This document shows, in pieces, positions 18,645-27,798 of a stretch of 64,000 bases of DNA; position 1 is the first letter of the stretch; each line of letters starts with the position of its first letter. Source of the stretch: Pseudomonadota bacterium (GTDB lineage: Bacteria > Pseudomonadota > Gammaproteobacteria > Burkholderiales > SG8-39); the NCBI GenBank assembly GCA_947455195.1, contig CANGMI010000005.1, positions 316,609 through 380,608 of the forward strand, read 5' to 3'. The translations under genes were made by a program, and so were the position numbers. A model generated the notes under the pieces. It made no database searches. It was given only the letters and a program-made list of their open reading frames with translations, and had not been told where the DNA came from.

Positions 18645-19291
18645 GCGCCGCGACGGCTGGCAGGGGTGGTGCACCGGTCGATGAGGCTGAGCTTGCGCGC
18701 TGGAACAAACGGTATGCACAGGCCGAGTACGTCTTCGGCAAGGCACCCAATGCGTTCCTGGCGGCGCAGGCGCCTTTGCTTCGCCCTGGCATGCGGGCGT
18801 TGAGCGTTGCCGACGGAGAGGGCCGCAACAGCGTGTGGCTCGCGGAGCAGGGGCTCGAGGTGACCGCATTCGACTTCTCTCCGCCGGCGATCGAGAAGGC
18901 GCGCGCCCTCGCGGCCGAGCGTGGCGTGACGGTCAACTTCGAGCAGGGCGACATCTACGGCTGGCGCTGGCCGGTGGCGGCCTACGATGTCGTCGTGGCG
19001 ATTTTCGTGCAGTTTGCCGATCCTGCCATGCGAGCCTTCAAGTTCGAGCGCATGCGCGCTGCACTGAAGCCGGGCGGACTCATCCTGCTGCAGGGGTACA
19101 CGCCAAAGCAACTCGAGTACCGCACAGGCGGGCCCTCGATGATCGAAAACCTCTACACCCCCGAAATGCTCGAGCAGTCTTTCGCGGGCATGGACATCGT
19201 GAGCCTCAGCCAGTACGAGCGCGAGTTGAACGAAGGGGCCCGGCATGCCGGCATGTCGGCCGTCATCGATCTGGTCGCCCGACAACCCTGA
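18641..19291 (+). CDS. SAM-dependent methyltransferase
   Basis: This 216-residue class I methyltransferase has motif I in ALSVADGEGRNSVWLA, motif II around TAFDFSPPAIEKA, and motif III near LKPGGLILLQGY. The N-terminal WNKRYAQAEYVFGKAPNAFL is typical of the TehB-like/tellurite-resistance group often annotated only as class I methyltransferase. It overlaps copZ by 4 bases, so it belongs to the copper operon. Whether it acts on a metal(loid), a thiol or a small molecule cannot be told. A hairpin follows at 19299-19322. Confidence 0.85.
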   Translation: MSAATAGRGGAPVDEAELARWNKRYAQAEYVFGKAPNAFLAAQAPLLRPGMRALSVADGEGRNSVWLAEQGLEVTAFDFSPPAIEKARALAAERGVTVNFEQGDIYGWRWPVAAYDVVVAIFVQFADPAMRAFKFERMRAALKPGGLILLQGYTPKQLEYRTGGPSMIENLYTPEMLEQSFAGMDIVSLSQYERELNEGARHAGMSAVIDLVARQP

Positions 19292-19298
19292 TGCCAGT

Positions 19299-19322
19299 TG
19301 GGCTGGCCCAGGTGCCAGCCCA
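19299..19322. terminator. Hairpin between convergent genes
   Basis: TGGGCTGGC and its perfect complement GCCAGCCCA form a 9-bp stem around a 6-base loop. It sits in the 34 bases between the methyltransferase and the oppositely oriented PBP7-type gene. No T-run follows on either strand, so efficiency is uncertain, but it could serve both transcripts. Confidence 0.5.
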
Positions 19323-19325
19323 GGG

Positions 19326-20366
19326 TCAGTTGACCTCGTGCTGGCCCGGCGTCCGCACAGCGGCCATGTGCTGCCCTGACACCTTCGGGATGCTTCCCGA
19401 GCGCCGTCGCTGGCCCGCCTTGTGGCTCGGGCGCGCGGGCGCACTCAGCGCTGCCAGCGAGGCTGGCAGGGCATATCCGGGTTCGAGCCAGCGACGCAAC
19501 GCGGCCGCATCGAGTACCGGATCATAGCGGCCCAGTGCGTCGAGCAACACGACGGTGAACTTGCGCGCAGTGCCATTGAGCATCATCACCAGACACTGTC
19601 CGGCTGCCCGGGTGAATCCGGTCTTCTGCACGGCGATATCGGTTTCCCCGGCCCGCACCAGGGCATTGGTGCTGCGAAAGGTCACGGGTCGGCCACGCAG
19701 CATGACCGTGTGCGATCGATCGGTCGAGTAACGCCCGATGAGCGCGTGGGCGTTGGCTGCGGCGATCAGACGCGCCAGATCTTCGGCCGTCGAGACGTTC
19801 TCGCGCGACAGGCCTGAGGGTTCGGCGAAGCGACTGCCCGTCATTCCGAGTGAAGTCGCCTTTGCGTTCATCGCCGCCACGAAGGCTGTCATGCCGCCCG
19901 GATAGGTGCGCCCGAGAGCGACGGCCGCCCGGTTGTCGGAGGCCATGAGCGCGAGATGCAGGACATCGTCCCGGCTCAGCGTCATGCCCCGCGCCAGGGC
20001 CGATCGGTTGGGTGCGGTCGCCTGCACGTCGCTCTCGGCGATCTCGATCGGTTCTGACAGGTCGAGGTTCGCGTCGAGGGTAACCAGCGCAGTCATGAGC
20101 TTGCTGATCGAGGCAATCGGCACCGAGGTGGTGCCGTTCTTGCTCATCAGGATCTCGCCGGTGGTGTCATCACGAACGAGTGCAAAACCGGACCGCAGTG
20201 CCGGTGCCTCGAGGCTGGGGCGTGTCTGGTTCTGGCTGTCGGAGGGCGCGCTGGCAGGCGGCCGGCCGATCGCGGGTTCCTCCGGCGCGGCATCGTCATC
20301 GGCGCGCGCCGTCCCCAGTGTCACCAGAGCCGCAACGCAGGCCAGGCCAGCCAGAAGTGAACGCAT
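19326..20366 (-). CDS. pbpG: D-alanyl-D-alanine endopeptidase (PBP7-type)
   Basis: This 346-residue exported serine peptidase of the S11 family remodels peptidoglycan. A signal peptide occupies about residues 1-22 (cleavage near ARA). The three active-site motifs are present: S86-I-S-K89 (SxxK), ASDN around residue 144 (SxN), and KTG in QKTGFTRAAG. The C-terminal region is basic and low in complexity and lacks an obvious amphipathic anchor, as in PbpG rather than DacA/DacC. It is divergent from the Bug gene at 20512 and convergent with the copper operon. Confidence 0.88.
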   Translation of the reverse strand: MRSLLAGLACVAALVTLGTARADDDAAPEEPAIGRPPASAPSDSQNQTRPSLEAPALRSGFALVRDDTTGEILMSKNGTTSVPIASISKLMTALVTLDANLDLSEPIEIAESDVQATAPNRSALARGMTLSRDDVLHLALMASDNRAAVALGRTYPGGMTAFVAAMNAKATSLGMTGSRFAEPSGLSRENVSTAEDLARLIAAANAHALIGRYSTDRSHTVMLRGRPVTFRSTNALVRAGETDIAVQKTGFTRAAGQCLVMMLNGTARKFTVVLLDALGRYDPVLDAAALRRWLEPGYALPASLAALSAPARPSHKAGQRRRSGSIPKVSGQHMAAVRTPGQHEVN

Positions 20367-20511
20367 CGCCGAGCCTCATTTTGAAGACCGTCGAATGCTA
20401 CCCCCTGGACGACCATCTGGCTACTGGGGTCATGCCTCGCGCAAGGTTAGACCGCGCCACGAAAAACCCGTATCGTCCGCAGATGAAGGCGTAGGGAGAC
20501 TCAGGAGACCG

Positions 20512-21591
20512 ATGGTGTGGCCGATGTGGAAGTGCCGGGCGGATTGTGCCGTGCGGGTGGGCCCGATCGTGCCGGTGGTGGCGAGCGGCCATCGGCGTGG
20601 CGAAGACCCTGTGCGACGGTTCGTGTCGGGCGTGCTGCTCGCGCTCGTGGCCGTTTTCGGGTGTGGGGCGCGCGCGGCCGATGAACGCTATCCGCTGCGA
20701 CCGGTTCGCCTGATGATTCCCTCCATACCCGGGGGCGTTCATGACGTGATCGGCCGCCTCTGGGCGGAGCGGGCCCGCGCATCGTTCGGTGCACTCGTCA
20801 TCGACAATCATGGTGGAGCCGGTGGCTACGTCGGCGCCGTCGATGTGGCGCATGCGCGTCCCGATGGCTACACGCTGCTTCTGGGCAGCACCTCCACCCA
20901 GGTGCTGGTGCCAGCCCAGATTCCCAACCCCCGCTACGACCCGGCGCGGGATTTCGATGCGGTGGGTCTGTTTGCCACCAGTCTCACCAGCATCCTCGTC
21001 CACCCGTCGGTACCGGTACGCAATCTCACCGAATTGATGAACTACGCGCGGGCAAACCCGGGCAAGCTCACCTACGGGTCGACCGGCATGGGCTCGGTGA
21101 CGCACATGGCCGGCGAGTCGTTTCGCCGACTGGCGGGAGGTGTCGATATCGCGCATATTCCCTACAAGGGGGTCGGGCAGGGTATCGCCGATCTGGTGAG
21201 TGGTGAGATATCGATGCTCACGCCCAATGTCACGCCGCAGATCATTGAACTGCATCGCAGCGGGCGCGCGCGCATGCTGGCTGTTCTGGGCGCTGCCCGA
21301 CTCAAGGCGGCGCCCGATATTCCGACCGCGGCCGAGGCGGGCATGCCAGGACTTGTGGTGCCGATGTTCTTCGGCATCTTCGTGCCGGCCGGCACCCCGC
21401 CCGCGGTGATTGCGCAACTGGATGTGATCAATCAGCGGGTCAGCGCCGACGAGAGCTTCCAGCGCACGTTGGTGGCTGGCGGGTTTGAACCGATGACCGG
21501 GACGGGGCCCGATGCGACCCGACGATTCGTGCTCGATGAAATCGCGCGATGGACGCCGATCATCAAGACCATTGGCGCAAGGATGAACTGA
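20512..21591 (+). CDS. Bug/TctC-family periplasmic solute-binding protein
   Basis: This 359-residue protein has the Bug pattern: MIPSIPGGVHDVIGR in place of the usual PFPPGG loop, DNHGGAGGYVGAVDVA, DGYTLLLGS and HIPYKGVG. The signal core is at about residues 36-52 with a cleavage near ARAA. The frame is open far upstream, but CAGGAGAC immediately before the ATG at 20512 fixes the start, and the upstream region belongs to the opposite-strand PBP7 gene. Another Bug gene follows 2 bases after the stop, so these two are probably coupled. The ligand is unknown. Confidence 0.88.
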   Translation: MVWPMWKCRADCAVRVGPIVPVVASGHRRGEDPVRRFVSGVLLALVAVFGCGARAADERYPLRPVRLMIPSIPGGVHDVIGRLWAERARASFGALVIDNHGGAGGYVGAVDVAHARPDGYTLLLGSTSTQVLVPAQIPNPRYDPARDFDAVGLFATSLTSILVHPSVPVRNLTELMNYARANPGKLTYGSTGMGSVTHMAGESFRRLAGGVDIAHIPYKGVGQGIADLVSGEISMLTPNVTPQIIELHRSGRARMLAVLGAARLKAAPDIPTAAEAGMPGLVVPMFFGIFVPAGTPPAVIAQLDVINQRVSADESFQRTLVAGGFEPMTGTGPDATRRFVLDEIARWTPIIKTIGARMN

Positions 21592-21593
21592 AG

Positions 21594-22616
21594 ATGAACA
21601 TGCCCTTCAACGATGCGGTGATCCGGCGAGAGCACGTCCTTCGCTCGGGGCTGCTGTGGCTCCTCATCGGCGCGATGTTGGCCTGGCTTGCCGCCGGCGG
21701 CGTTCGCGCCCAGGCGCAGCCTTTCCCCAGTCGTCCGGTCCGCATCGTGCTTGGTACGCCACCTGGCGGGGCGCCCGATGTATTTGCCCGTCTCATTGCC
21801 CAGAAGATGTCCGAATCCTGGGGGCAGGTCGTCGTCGAGAACCGCCCGGGCGCAACCGGCAATGTCGCGGCCGAACTGGTGGCGCGGGCCGCCCCCGACG
21901 GTTACACCATGTACTTCTGCGACAGCACCATCTGGGCCATCAATCCGTACCTCTTTGCACGCATTCCGTACGATCCGCTGCGTGACTTCACGGGGGTCAC
22001 TACGATCGCCGATCTGCCGATGTTCCTCACCGTGCATCCCACCCTGCCCGTGAATACCTATGCCGAGTTTCTGGCCTGGGTGAAGGCCAATCCGGGTCGG
22101 GTTGCCTATTCGTCGGGTGGCAATGGGTCGATTCACCAGATTACCGGCGAGTTGTACAAATCGATGGCCGGCGTCGACATGGTGCATGTGCCCTACAAGG
22201 GGGGCGGACCTGCAGCCCAGGCGCTGCTGGCCGGGGAGGTTCCGGTGTCCTTCGTGAGCTATGCCGCAACCTCGGCCAGCGTTCGGGCAGGGCGCTTGCG
22301 CATGCTGGCGATCACGACGGCGCGCCGAACGCCTGCACTCCCCAATCTGCCGACGATTGCCGAAATGGGACTGCCGGGTTTCGACATGTCGTCGTTGCTC
22401 GGGGTTCTGGTGCCGGCAGCCACGCCCCGCGATATCGTGGGGCGCCTGAACGCCGGCATCATCGCTGCGGTCAACGTGCCCGAGGTGAACGCGAAGATGG
22501 TCGAACTGGGTGTCAACGTGCGTCTAAGCACGCCGGAGGAGTTCACCGCCATCGTGCAGGCCGAACATGCCCGCTATGAGCGGCTCGTGCGATTGTCGGG
22601 CGCACGCATCGACTGA
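21594..22616 (+). CDS. Bug/TctC-family periplasmic solute-binding protein
   Basis: This 340-residue Bug protein has a clear signal peptide (hydrophobic core LLWLLIGAMLAWLA, cleavage near VRAQA). Family motifs are GTPPGGAPDVFARL, VVENRPGATGNVAAELVA, DGYTMYF and HVPYKGGGPA. The ATG at 21594 lies 2 bases after the preceding Bug gene, so translation is likely coupled. Its last 43 bases overlap the end of the convergent hybrid kinase gene, so the two 3' ends are antisense to each other. Sequence differences from its neighbour are large, so the pair probably bind different ligands. Confidence 0.88.
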   Translation: MNMPFNDAVIRREHVLRSGLLWLLIGAMLAWLAAGGVRAQAQPFPSRPVRIVLGTPPGGAPDVFARLIAQKMSESWGQVVVENRPGATGNVAAELVARAAPDGYTMYFCDSTIWAINPYLFARIPYDPLRDFTGVTTIADLPMFLTVHPTLPVNTYAEFLAWVKANPGRVAYSSGGNGSIHQITGELYKSMAGVDMVHVPYKGGGPAAQALLAGEVPVSFVSYAATSASVRAGRLRMLAITTARRTPALPNLPTIAEMGLPGFDMSSLLGVLVPAATPRDIVGRLNAGIIAAVNVPEVNAKMVELGVNVRLSTPEEFTAIVQAEHARYERLVRLSGARID

Positions 22617-24838
22617 CGTTCCTGAGCCCGCGGCGCATGGCGCGTCAGCATCAGGGCCAGTGCAGCGCGCCGGTAGGGTTTTGCGAGCACGTCGTCCATC
22701 CCGGCATCCAGACAACGGGCGCGCTCCTCGATCGTGGCGCTCGCCGTCACGGCCACGATGGGCAAGTGGCGCTGGGTGCCCGACTCCTTTTCGCGGATCA
22801 ATCGGGTCGCCGCCAGCCCGTCCAGGCCAGGCATCTGGCAGTCCATGAGCACGATGTCGAAGGGGGTGCGGGCAATCGCCTCCAGCGCTTCGTGACCATC
22901 ATGCGCGAGCGTGACCCTGCAACCCAGACTGGAGAGCATGGCCGTCAGCACCTCCTGGTTCACCGCATTGTCCTCAGCCACCAGAACCGTCAGGTCGGCC
23001 AGGGGTTGCGCCTGCTGTTCGGGGCTTGATTCGAGGGTCGGTGAGGCAGGGCGCGTCTCGGTTTCCGTCTCGGATGGCAGCGCTCCGGCTGCAGCGACTG
23101 ATGCTTCCGACGGCGGCAACTGTCGATCACTTGAACGGATCCACGCCGGGAGCGTGAACGAGAATCGGGCACCCTTGCCCTCCCTGCTCTTGGCCGTGAT
23201 GTCGCCCCCCATCAGTCGCGCCAGATCGCGGCTGATCGACAGGCCCAGTCCGGTTCCGCCATAGCGGCGGGTGGTCGATGCCGATGCCTGATTGAACGGA
23301 TCGAAAACGTGGGCCAGTGCCTGGGCCGACATGCCGATGCCGGTATCGAGGACGTCGAATCGCAGCAGGCAGCGCCCTTCGCCTTCCATGCGGGCTGACA
23401 GGCTCAGGGTGACCGTGCCGTGATCGGTGAACTTGATGGCGTTCGAACACAGGTTGAGCAGGATCTGACGTACCCGGTACGGGTCTCCCGTGACGATCGC
23501 AGGGACGCCCTCGGCCAAGGTCGTGCCGATCTGGATCCCCTTGCGCTCGGCGCTGGCGCGCATCAGCGCGACGCAATCGGCGACTGCCTGGCCCGGCGAC
23601 CATGCGATGTTTTCGGTTCGCAACATGCCGGAGTCGAGCTTCGAGAAATCCAGAATGTCATCGACCAGTCGGAGCAGTTCATTGGCCGAGCGATGCAGCG
23701 TTTCGACGAGTTCATGATGCCGCTGATCGAGCGGTTCCTCGAGGAGGAGTTCGCTGACCCCCAATACGCCATTCATCGGGGTGCGTATCTCGTGGCTGAC
23801 GTTGGCGAGCAGTTGGCGACGTGCGTCGCTGCGTGCACCGCTCACGATCTGGCGCTGCCATACGCGCAGAAAGACTGACCCCAGGATGAAGAGCATCAAG
23901 GTGAACGTGGCGGCAATCGTGTAGTAGCTGTTGCGACGTCGTTGCTGAGACTCGATGACCGATGCGACCGGGCTGCCGATTGCCAGAACGAGTGGTGCCG
24001 TCTCCAGAGCCCTGAACGTGAACAGTCGTTCGATGCCATCCACCGGGCTTTTCACCCGATATTGTCCCTCGCGTGCGACGCGAGCCTGTTCGCTCAGGAT
24101 GGTATGTTTGTCGATGGGCAGAGGCTTGGGCTTGCCGTCGATGACGAGGCTGATGACCGGTGCGCCATCGAGATGGGCCAGGGCGATCAGGCCTTGCGGA
24201 CCGATATCGACATGGCCGTAGATTTCGGCAAAATGGTCCGGGCTGAGCGCCGCGATGGCAATGCCCTGAAAACGGCCCTGGCGGTCTACCACCGGTCGTG
24301 TGAGTGTGATGGCACTCGTCCCGGTGAGTCTCTGGTCGAGTATCGGTGATACGTGCAGCACGTTGTCGGGGTTGGTTACCCAGGTGGTGAAGTATTCCCG
24401 GTCGGATACGTCGATCGCATTGGTGCTGGCTGCATCACCGGCAGGGGCTGCATCTGCAGGGCCCGAGTATCCGGGGGCACTGCTTGCCGTGATGCGTCCG
24501 CGCGTATCGGTGACGGCAAGGCGCAGCAGTCCGCTGCCGCTCATCCCGGTCGCGCGGGCAATCTGCTGCAACTCGACGCGATCAGGCCTTGACGTGGCCG
24601 CCTCACGTTGCACTGAGAGGAGTGCGGTATCCACGGTCTGGATCACACGCTCGGTGTGCTCCTTGAGTGCCAGCGCCAGGTTCGCGTTGTCACGCTGCTT
24701 GGCTTCGACCTCACGATCGAGATCATCGGTGGTTGCGACGATCACGCTGGTCCAGACGATGCTGCTCAGGCCCAGGCCGAAGGCGAGGGTGAGCAGCGTC
24801 GGTTTCCAGCCGACTGCGGGACGAAGGTTGAAGTTCAC
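22574..24838 (-). CDS. Membrane hybrid sensor histidine kinase/response regulator
   Basis: This 754-residue kinase has a membrane segment at about residues 11-35, a periplasmic sensor region (about 36-303) resembling a PDC/dCache fold, a second membrane segment (about 304-326), a HisKA domain with phosphoacceptor H349 (NVSHEIRTP), an ATPase domain (LCSNAIKF, DTGIGMS, GGTGLGLS), a linker, and a C-terminal receiver with Asp 666 (VLMDCQMPG). The GTG at 24838 overlaps the stop of the oxidoreductase gene, which supports coupling and decides the start. No output regulator is adjacent. Its location at the end of a catabolic operon suggests it senses a related metabolite. Confidence 0.9.
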   Translation of the reverse strand: MNFNLRPAVGWKPTLLTLAFGLGLSSIVWTSVIVATTDDLDREVEAKQRDNANLALALKEHTERVIQTVDTALLSVQREAATSRPDRVELQQIARATGMSGSGLLRLAVTDTRGRITASSAPGYSGPADAAPAGDAASTNAIDVSDREYFTTWVTNPDNVLHVSPILDQRLTGTSAITLTRPVVDRQGRFQGIAIAALSPDHFAEIYGHVDIGPQGLIALAHLDGAPVISLVIDGKPKPLPIDKHTILSEQARVAREGQYRVKSPVDGIERLFTFRALETAPLVLAIGSPVASVIESQQRRRNSYYTIAATFTLMLFILGSVFLRVWQRQIVSGARSDARRQLLANVSHEIRTPMNGVLGVSELLLEEPLDQRHHELVETLHRSANELLRLVDDILDFSKLDSGMLRTENIAWSPGQAVADCVALMRASAERKGIQIGTTLAEGVPAIVTGDPYRVRQILLNLCSNAIKFTDHGTVTLSLSARMEGEGRCLLRFDVLDTGIGMSAQALAHVFDPFNQASASTTRRYGGTGLGLSISRDLARLMGGDITAKSREGKGARFSFTLPAWIRSSDRQLPPSEASVAAAGALPSETETETRPASPTLESSPEQQAQPLADLTVLVAEDNAVNQEVLTAMLSSLGCRVTLAHDGHEALEAIARTPFDIVLMDCQMPGLDGLAATRLIREKESGTQRHLPIVAVTASATIEERARCLDAGMDDVLAKPYRRAALALMLTRHAPRAQERQSMRAPDNRTSRS

Positions 24839-25869
24839 GGTGATGCGAGCCGTCCTGCCAGTTCGGCTCGGCTGAATGCCTCCTGCCTGACCTCGACCCA
24901 CTGCCCGCTTGCCTTTGCCGATTGCCCGATGGCTTCCAGCACGGCCACGTTGCGCAGGGCTTCCAGCGGCCGCACCGGAAACTCGGCACGTCCCTCGCAG
25001 GCATCAGCGAGTGCGCGCAGGCCGGTGATGAGGCTGTCGTCGGTGCTGAACCGATGCTGCACACTGGCTGCAGCCGCGTCGGCCGGGTCGATGCGGATCT
25101 CGGTGAAGTTGTTGCGCGCCTCGATATTGGCGCGTGTGCCGTAGATCCGGATGCTGGCGGCCATCGCGCAGGCCAGGTGCGAAGCCAGCTGGCCGGTCGG
25201 TCCGCTCACGAGTTCGAACAGCGCTGCGCAGGTATCGTCGAGCGGGTAGGAGATGACGCGGTGCCTCGTGATGGCGGCGATACGCGCCACAGGCCCCAGG
25301 ATCCAGCCGATCATGTCCACCATGTGCAGCCCCATCGGCGTCATGCCGCCTGAGGGAATTTCCGATTGCGTGACTCGCCAGTGTCCGGGCGGGTAGCGCC
25401 CTTCGACCGATCCGGAGTAGTCGGCTTCGACATGCACGATCGTGCCTGCCTCACCCGCGTCGATCAGCGACTTGAGCAGGCGTGCGCCCGGGAGATAGCG
25501 TCGGTTGTGCCCGATGGCGAGGACAACGCCCCGATCTTCGCAGGCGTACATCGCTCGCGAGGCCGTTTCGACATCGAGGGTGAACGGTTTTTCGCAGAAG
25601 ACATGCTTGCCTGCCCGGGCCGCCTCGATGATCTGCGTCCAGTGCAGCGAGTGCGGTGTGGCGAGCAGCACCGCATCGACCTTGGGGTCGGCGAGCACCT
25701 GAGCGTAGTCGTCGTAGATCTGCCCGCCAAACTGTTTCTGGAATCGTTCACAACCGCTGCGCTCGAGCGAGCAGCAGCCGGCGAGCGTGACACGGTCGGT
25801 GGCCCCGAGCGCCGCCTTGCCCAGTTCCATGCCCCACCATCCTGTTCCAACCACCACGATACTGATCAT
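24835..25869 (-). CDS. Gfo/Idh/MocA-family NAD(P)-dependent oxidoreductase
   Basis: This 344-residue enzyme has an N-terminal Rossmann fold (VVVGTGWWGMELG) and the family motif EKP within VFCEKPFTL. The C-terminal substrate domain contains the usual GMTPMGLHMVDMI histidine segment. Typical substrates are sugars, inositols or their lactones; nothing in the sequence picks one. The ATG at 25869 directly precedes the first strand; a longer start at 25935 is possible but adds an unconserved tail. It lies between an acyl-CoA synthetase gene and the sensor kinase gene, which it overlaps by 4 bases. Confidence 0.87.
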   Translation of the reverse strand: MISIVVVGTGWWGMELGKAALGATDRVTLAGCCSLERSGCERFQKQFGGQIYDDYAQVLADPKVDAVLLATPHSLHWTQIIEAARAGKHVFCEKPFTLDVETASRAMYACEDRGVVLAIGHNRRYLPGARLLKSLIDAGEAGTIVHVEADYSGSVEGRYPPGHWRVTQSEIPSGGMTPMGLHMVDMIGWILGPVARIAAITRHRVISYPLDDTCAALFELVSGPTGQLASHLACAMAASIRIYGTRANIEARNNFTEIRIDPADAAAASVQHRFSTDDSLITGLRALADACEGRAEFPVRPLEALRNVAVLEAIGQSAKASGQWVEVRQEAFSRAELAGRLASP

Positions 25870-25947
25870 CTCTGGCGTGTCTCCATCGCATCGATACGGC
25901 ATTGAGCGACGAGAGGGTGCAGGTGTGTCGTTCACCGTTGCCCATCG

Positions 25948-27783
25948 TCAACGCCAGCGTACCTTGGTGCTGATCGGAAAGCGAGCCAGTGTTTCATCGA
26001 TGCGCGGTTCAAGGTTGGTCCGACGCTCACCGGCCTTGATCTCGATCTGTACTTGCACGCCGTGTGCAGGGTCGGCGCGCACATCGACGTCGACGCGGAG
26101 AGCTTCGCCCACGATGTCGCGTACCACCGCCGAGAAGGCATCGCGCATGGCCATCGAACGCAGGCGAACCTTGTCAGGCTTGCCCACGTCGGTGAGCGCC
26201 ATCTGGGGCAGGACATGAATCTCCCGTGGTATCGCAGCACGCTCGGGAATCGCCTCGCGGGCGAATGTCAGCAGCGCGTCCGTGTCGACTTGTGCGCCGG
26301 GGAGCAGTTCGACATAGGCCACCGGCAGTTCTCCGGCGTGGGCGTCGGGTTTGCCGACGGCGGCCGCGTGCACGACCGCCGGGTGGCGTCGCAAGGCGTC
26401 TTCGATGAGGCGCGGGTCGATGTTGTGCCCGCCCCGGATGATCAGATCCCGGGAGCGACCCGTGATCCAGAGGTAGCCCTGCGCGTCGACCCGTCCGAGG
26501 TCGCCCGATACGAACCAGCCATCGGCCGTTAGCGCACCCGAGCGTACGAGTCCCGCTGCAAGTCCGGGTCCGCGTATCGCGATGGTGCCGATCTGGTCTG
26601 GCGCACAGGTGCCCGTGATGATGCCATCACCATCGAGGGTCACGGCCTGCACCTCGGTGTAGGGAATGCGAATGCCCGCCGAGCCGTAGCGCACCTCACC
26701 CTCGCGCGGGGCTTGCGTCACGTTCATCGTATATTCGGTGGCGCCGTAGGTGAGGAGCACACGCACGCCGGTCATGGCTTCGATCCGGCGCGCGATGTCT
26801 GGCGAGAGCGCCGTCGACCCGGTGGTCATGAACGCACGAAGACTCGACAGATCCTGCCCCTGTGGTGGATGGTTCACGAGAACCGACAGCGTGGTTGGAA
26901 CACCCGACAGGAAGCTCACCCTATAGCGTTCGATGAGTTTCCAGTAGTTTGCGATGAATCGGGGATCGCGCGCCCCGATCGGTGAGGCAATCAATACGCC
27001 CGCACCGGTGGCCACTGGCAGAAGTCCTCGCCCGAGAAACCCTGCCACATGAAACATCGGGTAGTCGGCAAAGACCGTGTCCGTGGGCGAGCGTGCCTCG
27101 ATCAGTGCATTGGCCCAGAGCTTGTAGACAAGGTTGCGGTGACTGATCGCAACAAGCTTGGGGGCGCCGGTGGTGCCTCCCGAGTGCACCCATGTCGCGA
27201 TGTTCTCCTGAACCGGCGCGTCATCAAGGCCGAGGGGCTGCGCACCCTGCAATGCGATCTGGTGGTCGAAGTCCTCCGCTCTCGCCTGACCGGGCAGGTG
27301 CACAGGCACGATCATGACATCAGGCGGCAGAGCCTCCCGGACTGCCTGGAGACGTTCCCAGATGTCGAATCCGTCGGTGGGGCCGAGTGCAACGATGACG
27401 CGTGCGCGACTGGCCCGCACGATGTCCAGCCACTGGGAGGCTTGCAGCATCCAGTTGACCGAACAGACCGAGCCCGCTGCCAGCGCACCCAGCGTTGCCG
27501 CATACCATTGCGGCAAGGTGGGCATGATGAGGACGACTGCACGGTCCCGACGCACGCCGAGCGCATGAAACAGGTTGGCAGCCTGGACAGCACGGGCCTG
27601 CAGTTCGCCGTGGCTGAGCGTGAAGGGCACACTGTCCGGGTCGGCATCGGCAAGGTAGCTGATGGCCGTGCGTGCCGGGTCAAGGGCACTGCCCGCATTC
27701 AGCCAGTCGCAGGCAGTGCGCGTCCCGATCCGGGTCTCGAGCGGTTCGGACTCGAGCGCGGCAATGTCCTCGAGGGAGCGCAA
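25948..27783 (-). CDS. AMP-forming acyl-CoA synthetase
   Basis: This 611-residue ANL-superfamily ligase would activate a carboxylic acid with ATP and CoA. The phosphate-binding loop is HSGGTTGAPKL, the TYGATEYT motif (A5) is present, GWFVSGDLGRVDAQG carries the conserved Asp, and the hinge is GRSRDLIIRGG. The catalytic Lys would lie in DVGKPDKVRLR. After the usual end there are about 55 extra residues, an unassigned C-terminal extension. It resembles the FadD/benzoate-type enzymes but the substrate is unclear. The LivK-type gene ends 15 bases upstream, so both are probably in one operon. Confidence 0.87.
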   Translation of the reverse strand: MRSLEDIAALESEPLETRIGTRTACDWLNAGSALDPARTAISYLADADPDSVPFTLSHGELQARAVQAANLFHALGVRRDRAVVLIMPTLPQWYAATLGALAAGSVCSVNWMLQASQWLDIVRASRARVIVALGPTDGFDIWERLQAVREALPPDVMIVPVHLPGQARAEDFDHQIALQGAQPLGLDDAPVQENIATWVHSGGTTGAPKLVAISHRNLVYKLWANALIEARSPTDTVFADYPMFHVAGFLGRGLLPVATGAGVLIASPIGARDPRFIANYWKLIERYRVSFLSGVPTTLSVLVNHPPQGQDLSSLRAFMTTGSTALSPDIARRIEAMTGVRVLLTYGATEYTMNVTQAPREGEVRYGSAGIRIPYTEVQAVTLDGDGIITGTCAPDQIGTIAIRGPGLAAGLVRSGALTADGWFVSGDLGRVDAQGYLWITGRSRDLIIRGGHNIDPRLIEDALRRHPAVVHAAAVGKPDAHAGELPVAYVELLPGAQVDTDALLTFAREAIPERAAIPREIHVLPQMALTDVGKPDKVRLRSMAMRDAFSAVVRDIVGEALRVDVDVRADPAHGVQVQIEIKAGERRTNLEPRIDETLARFPISTKVRWR

Positions 27784-27798
27784 GGGCGTCCTGGCCGC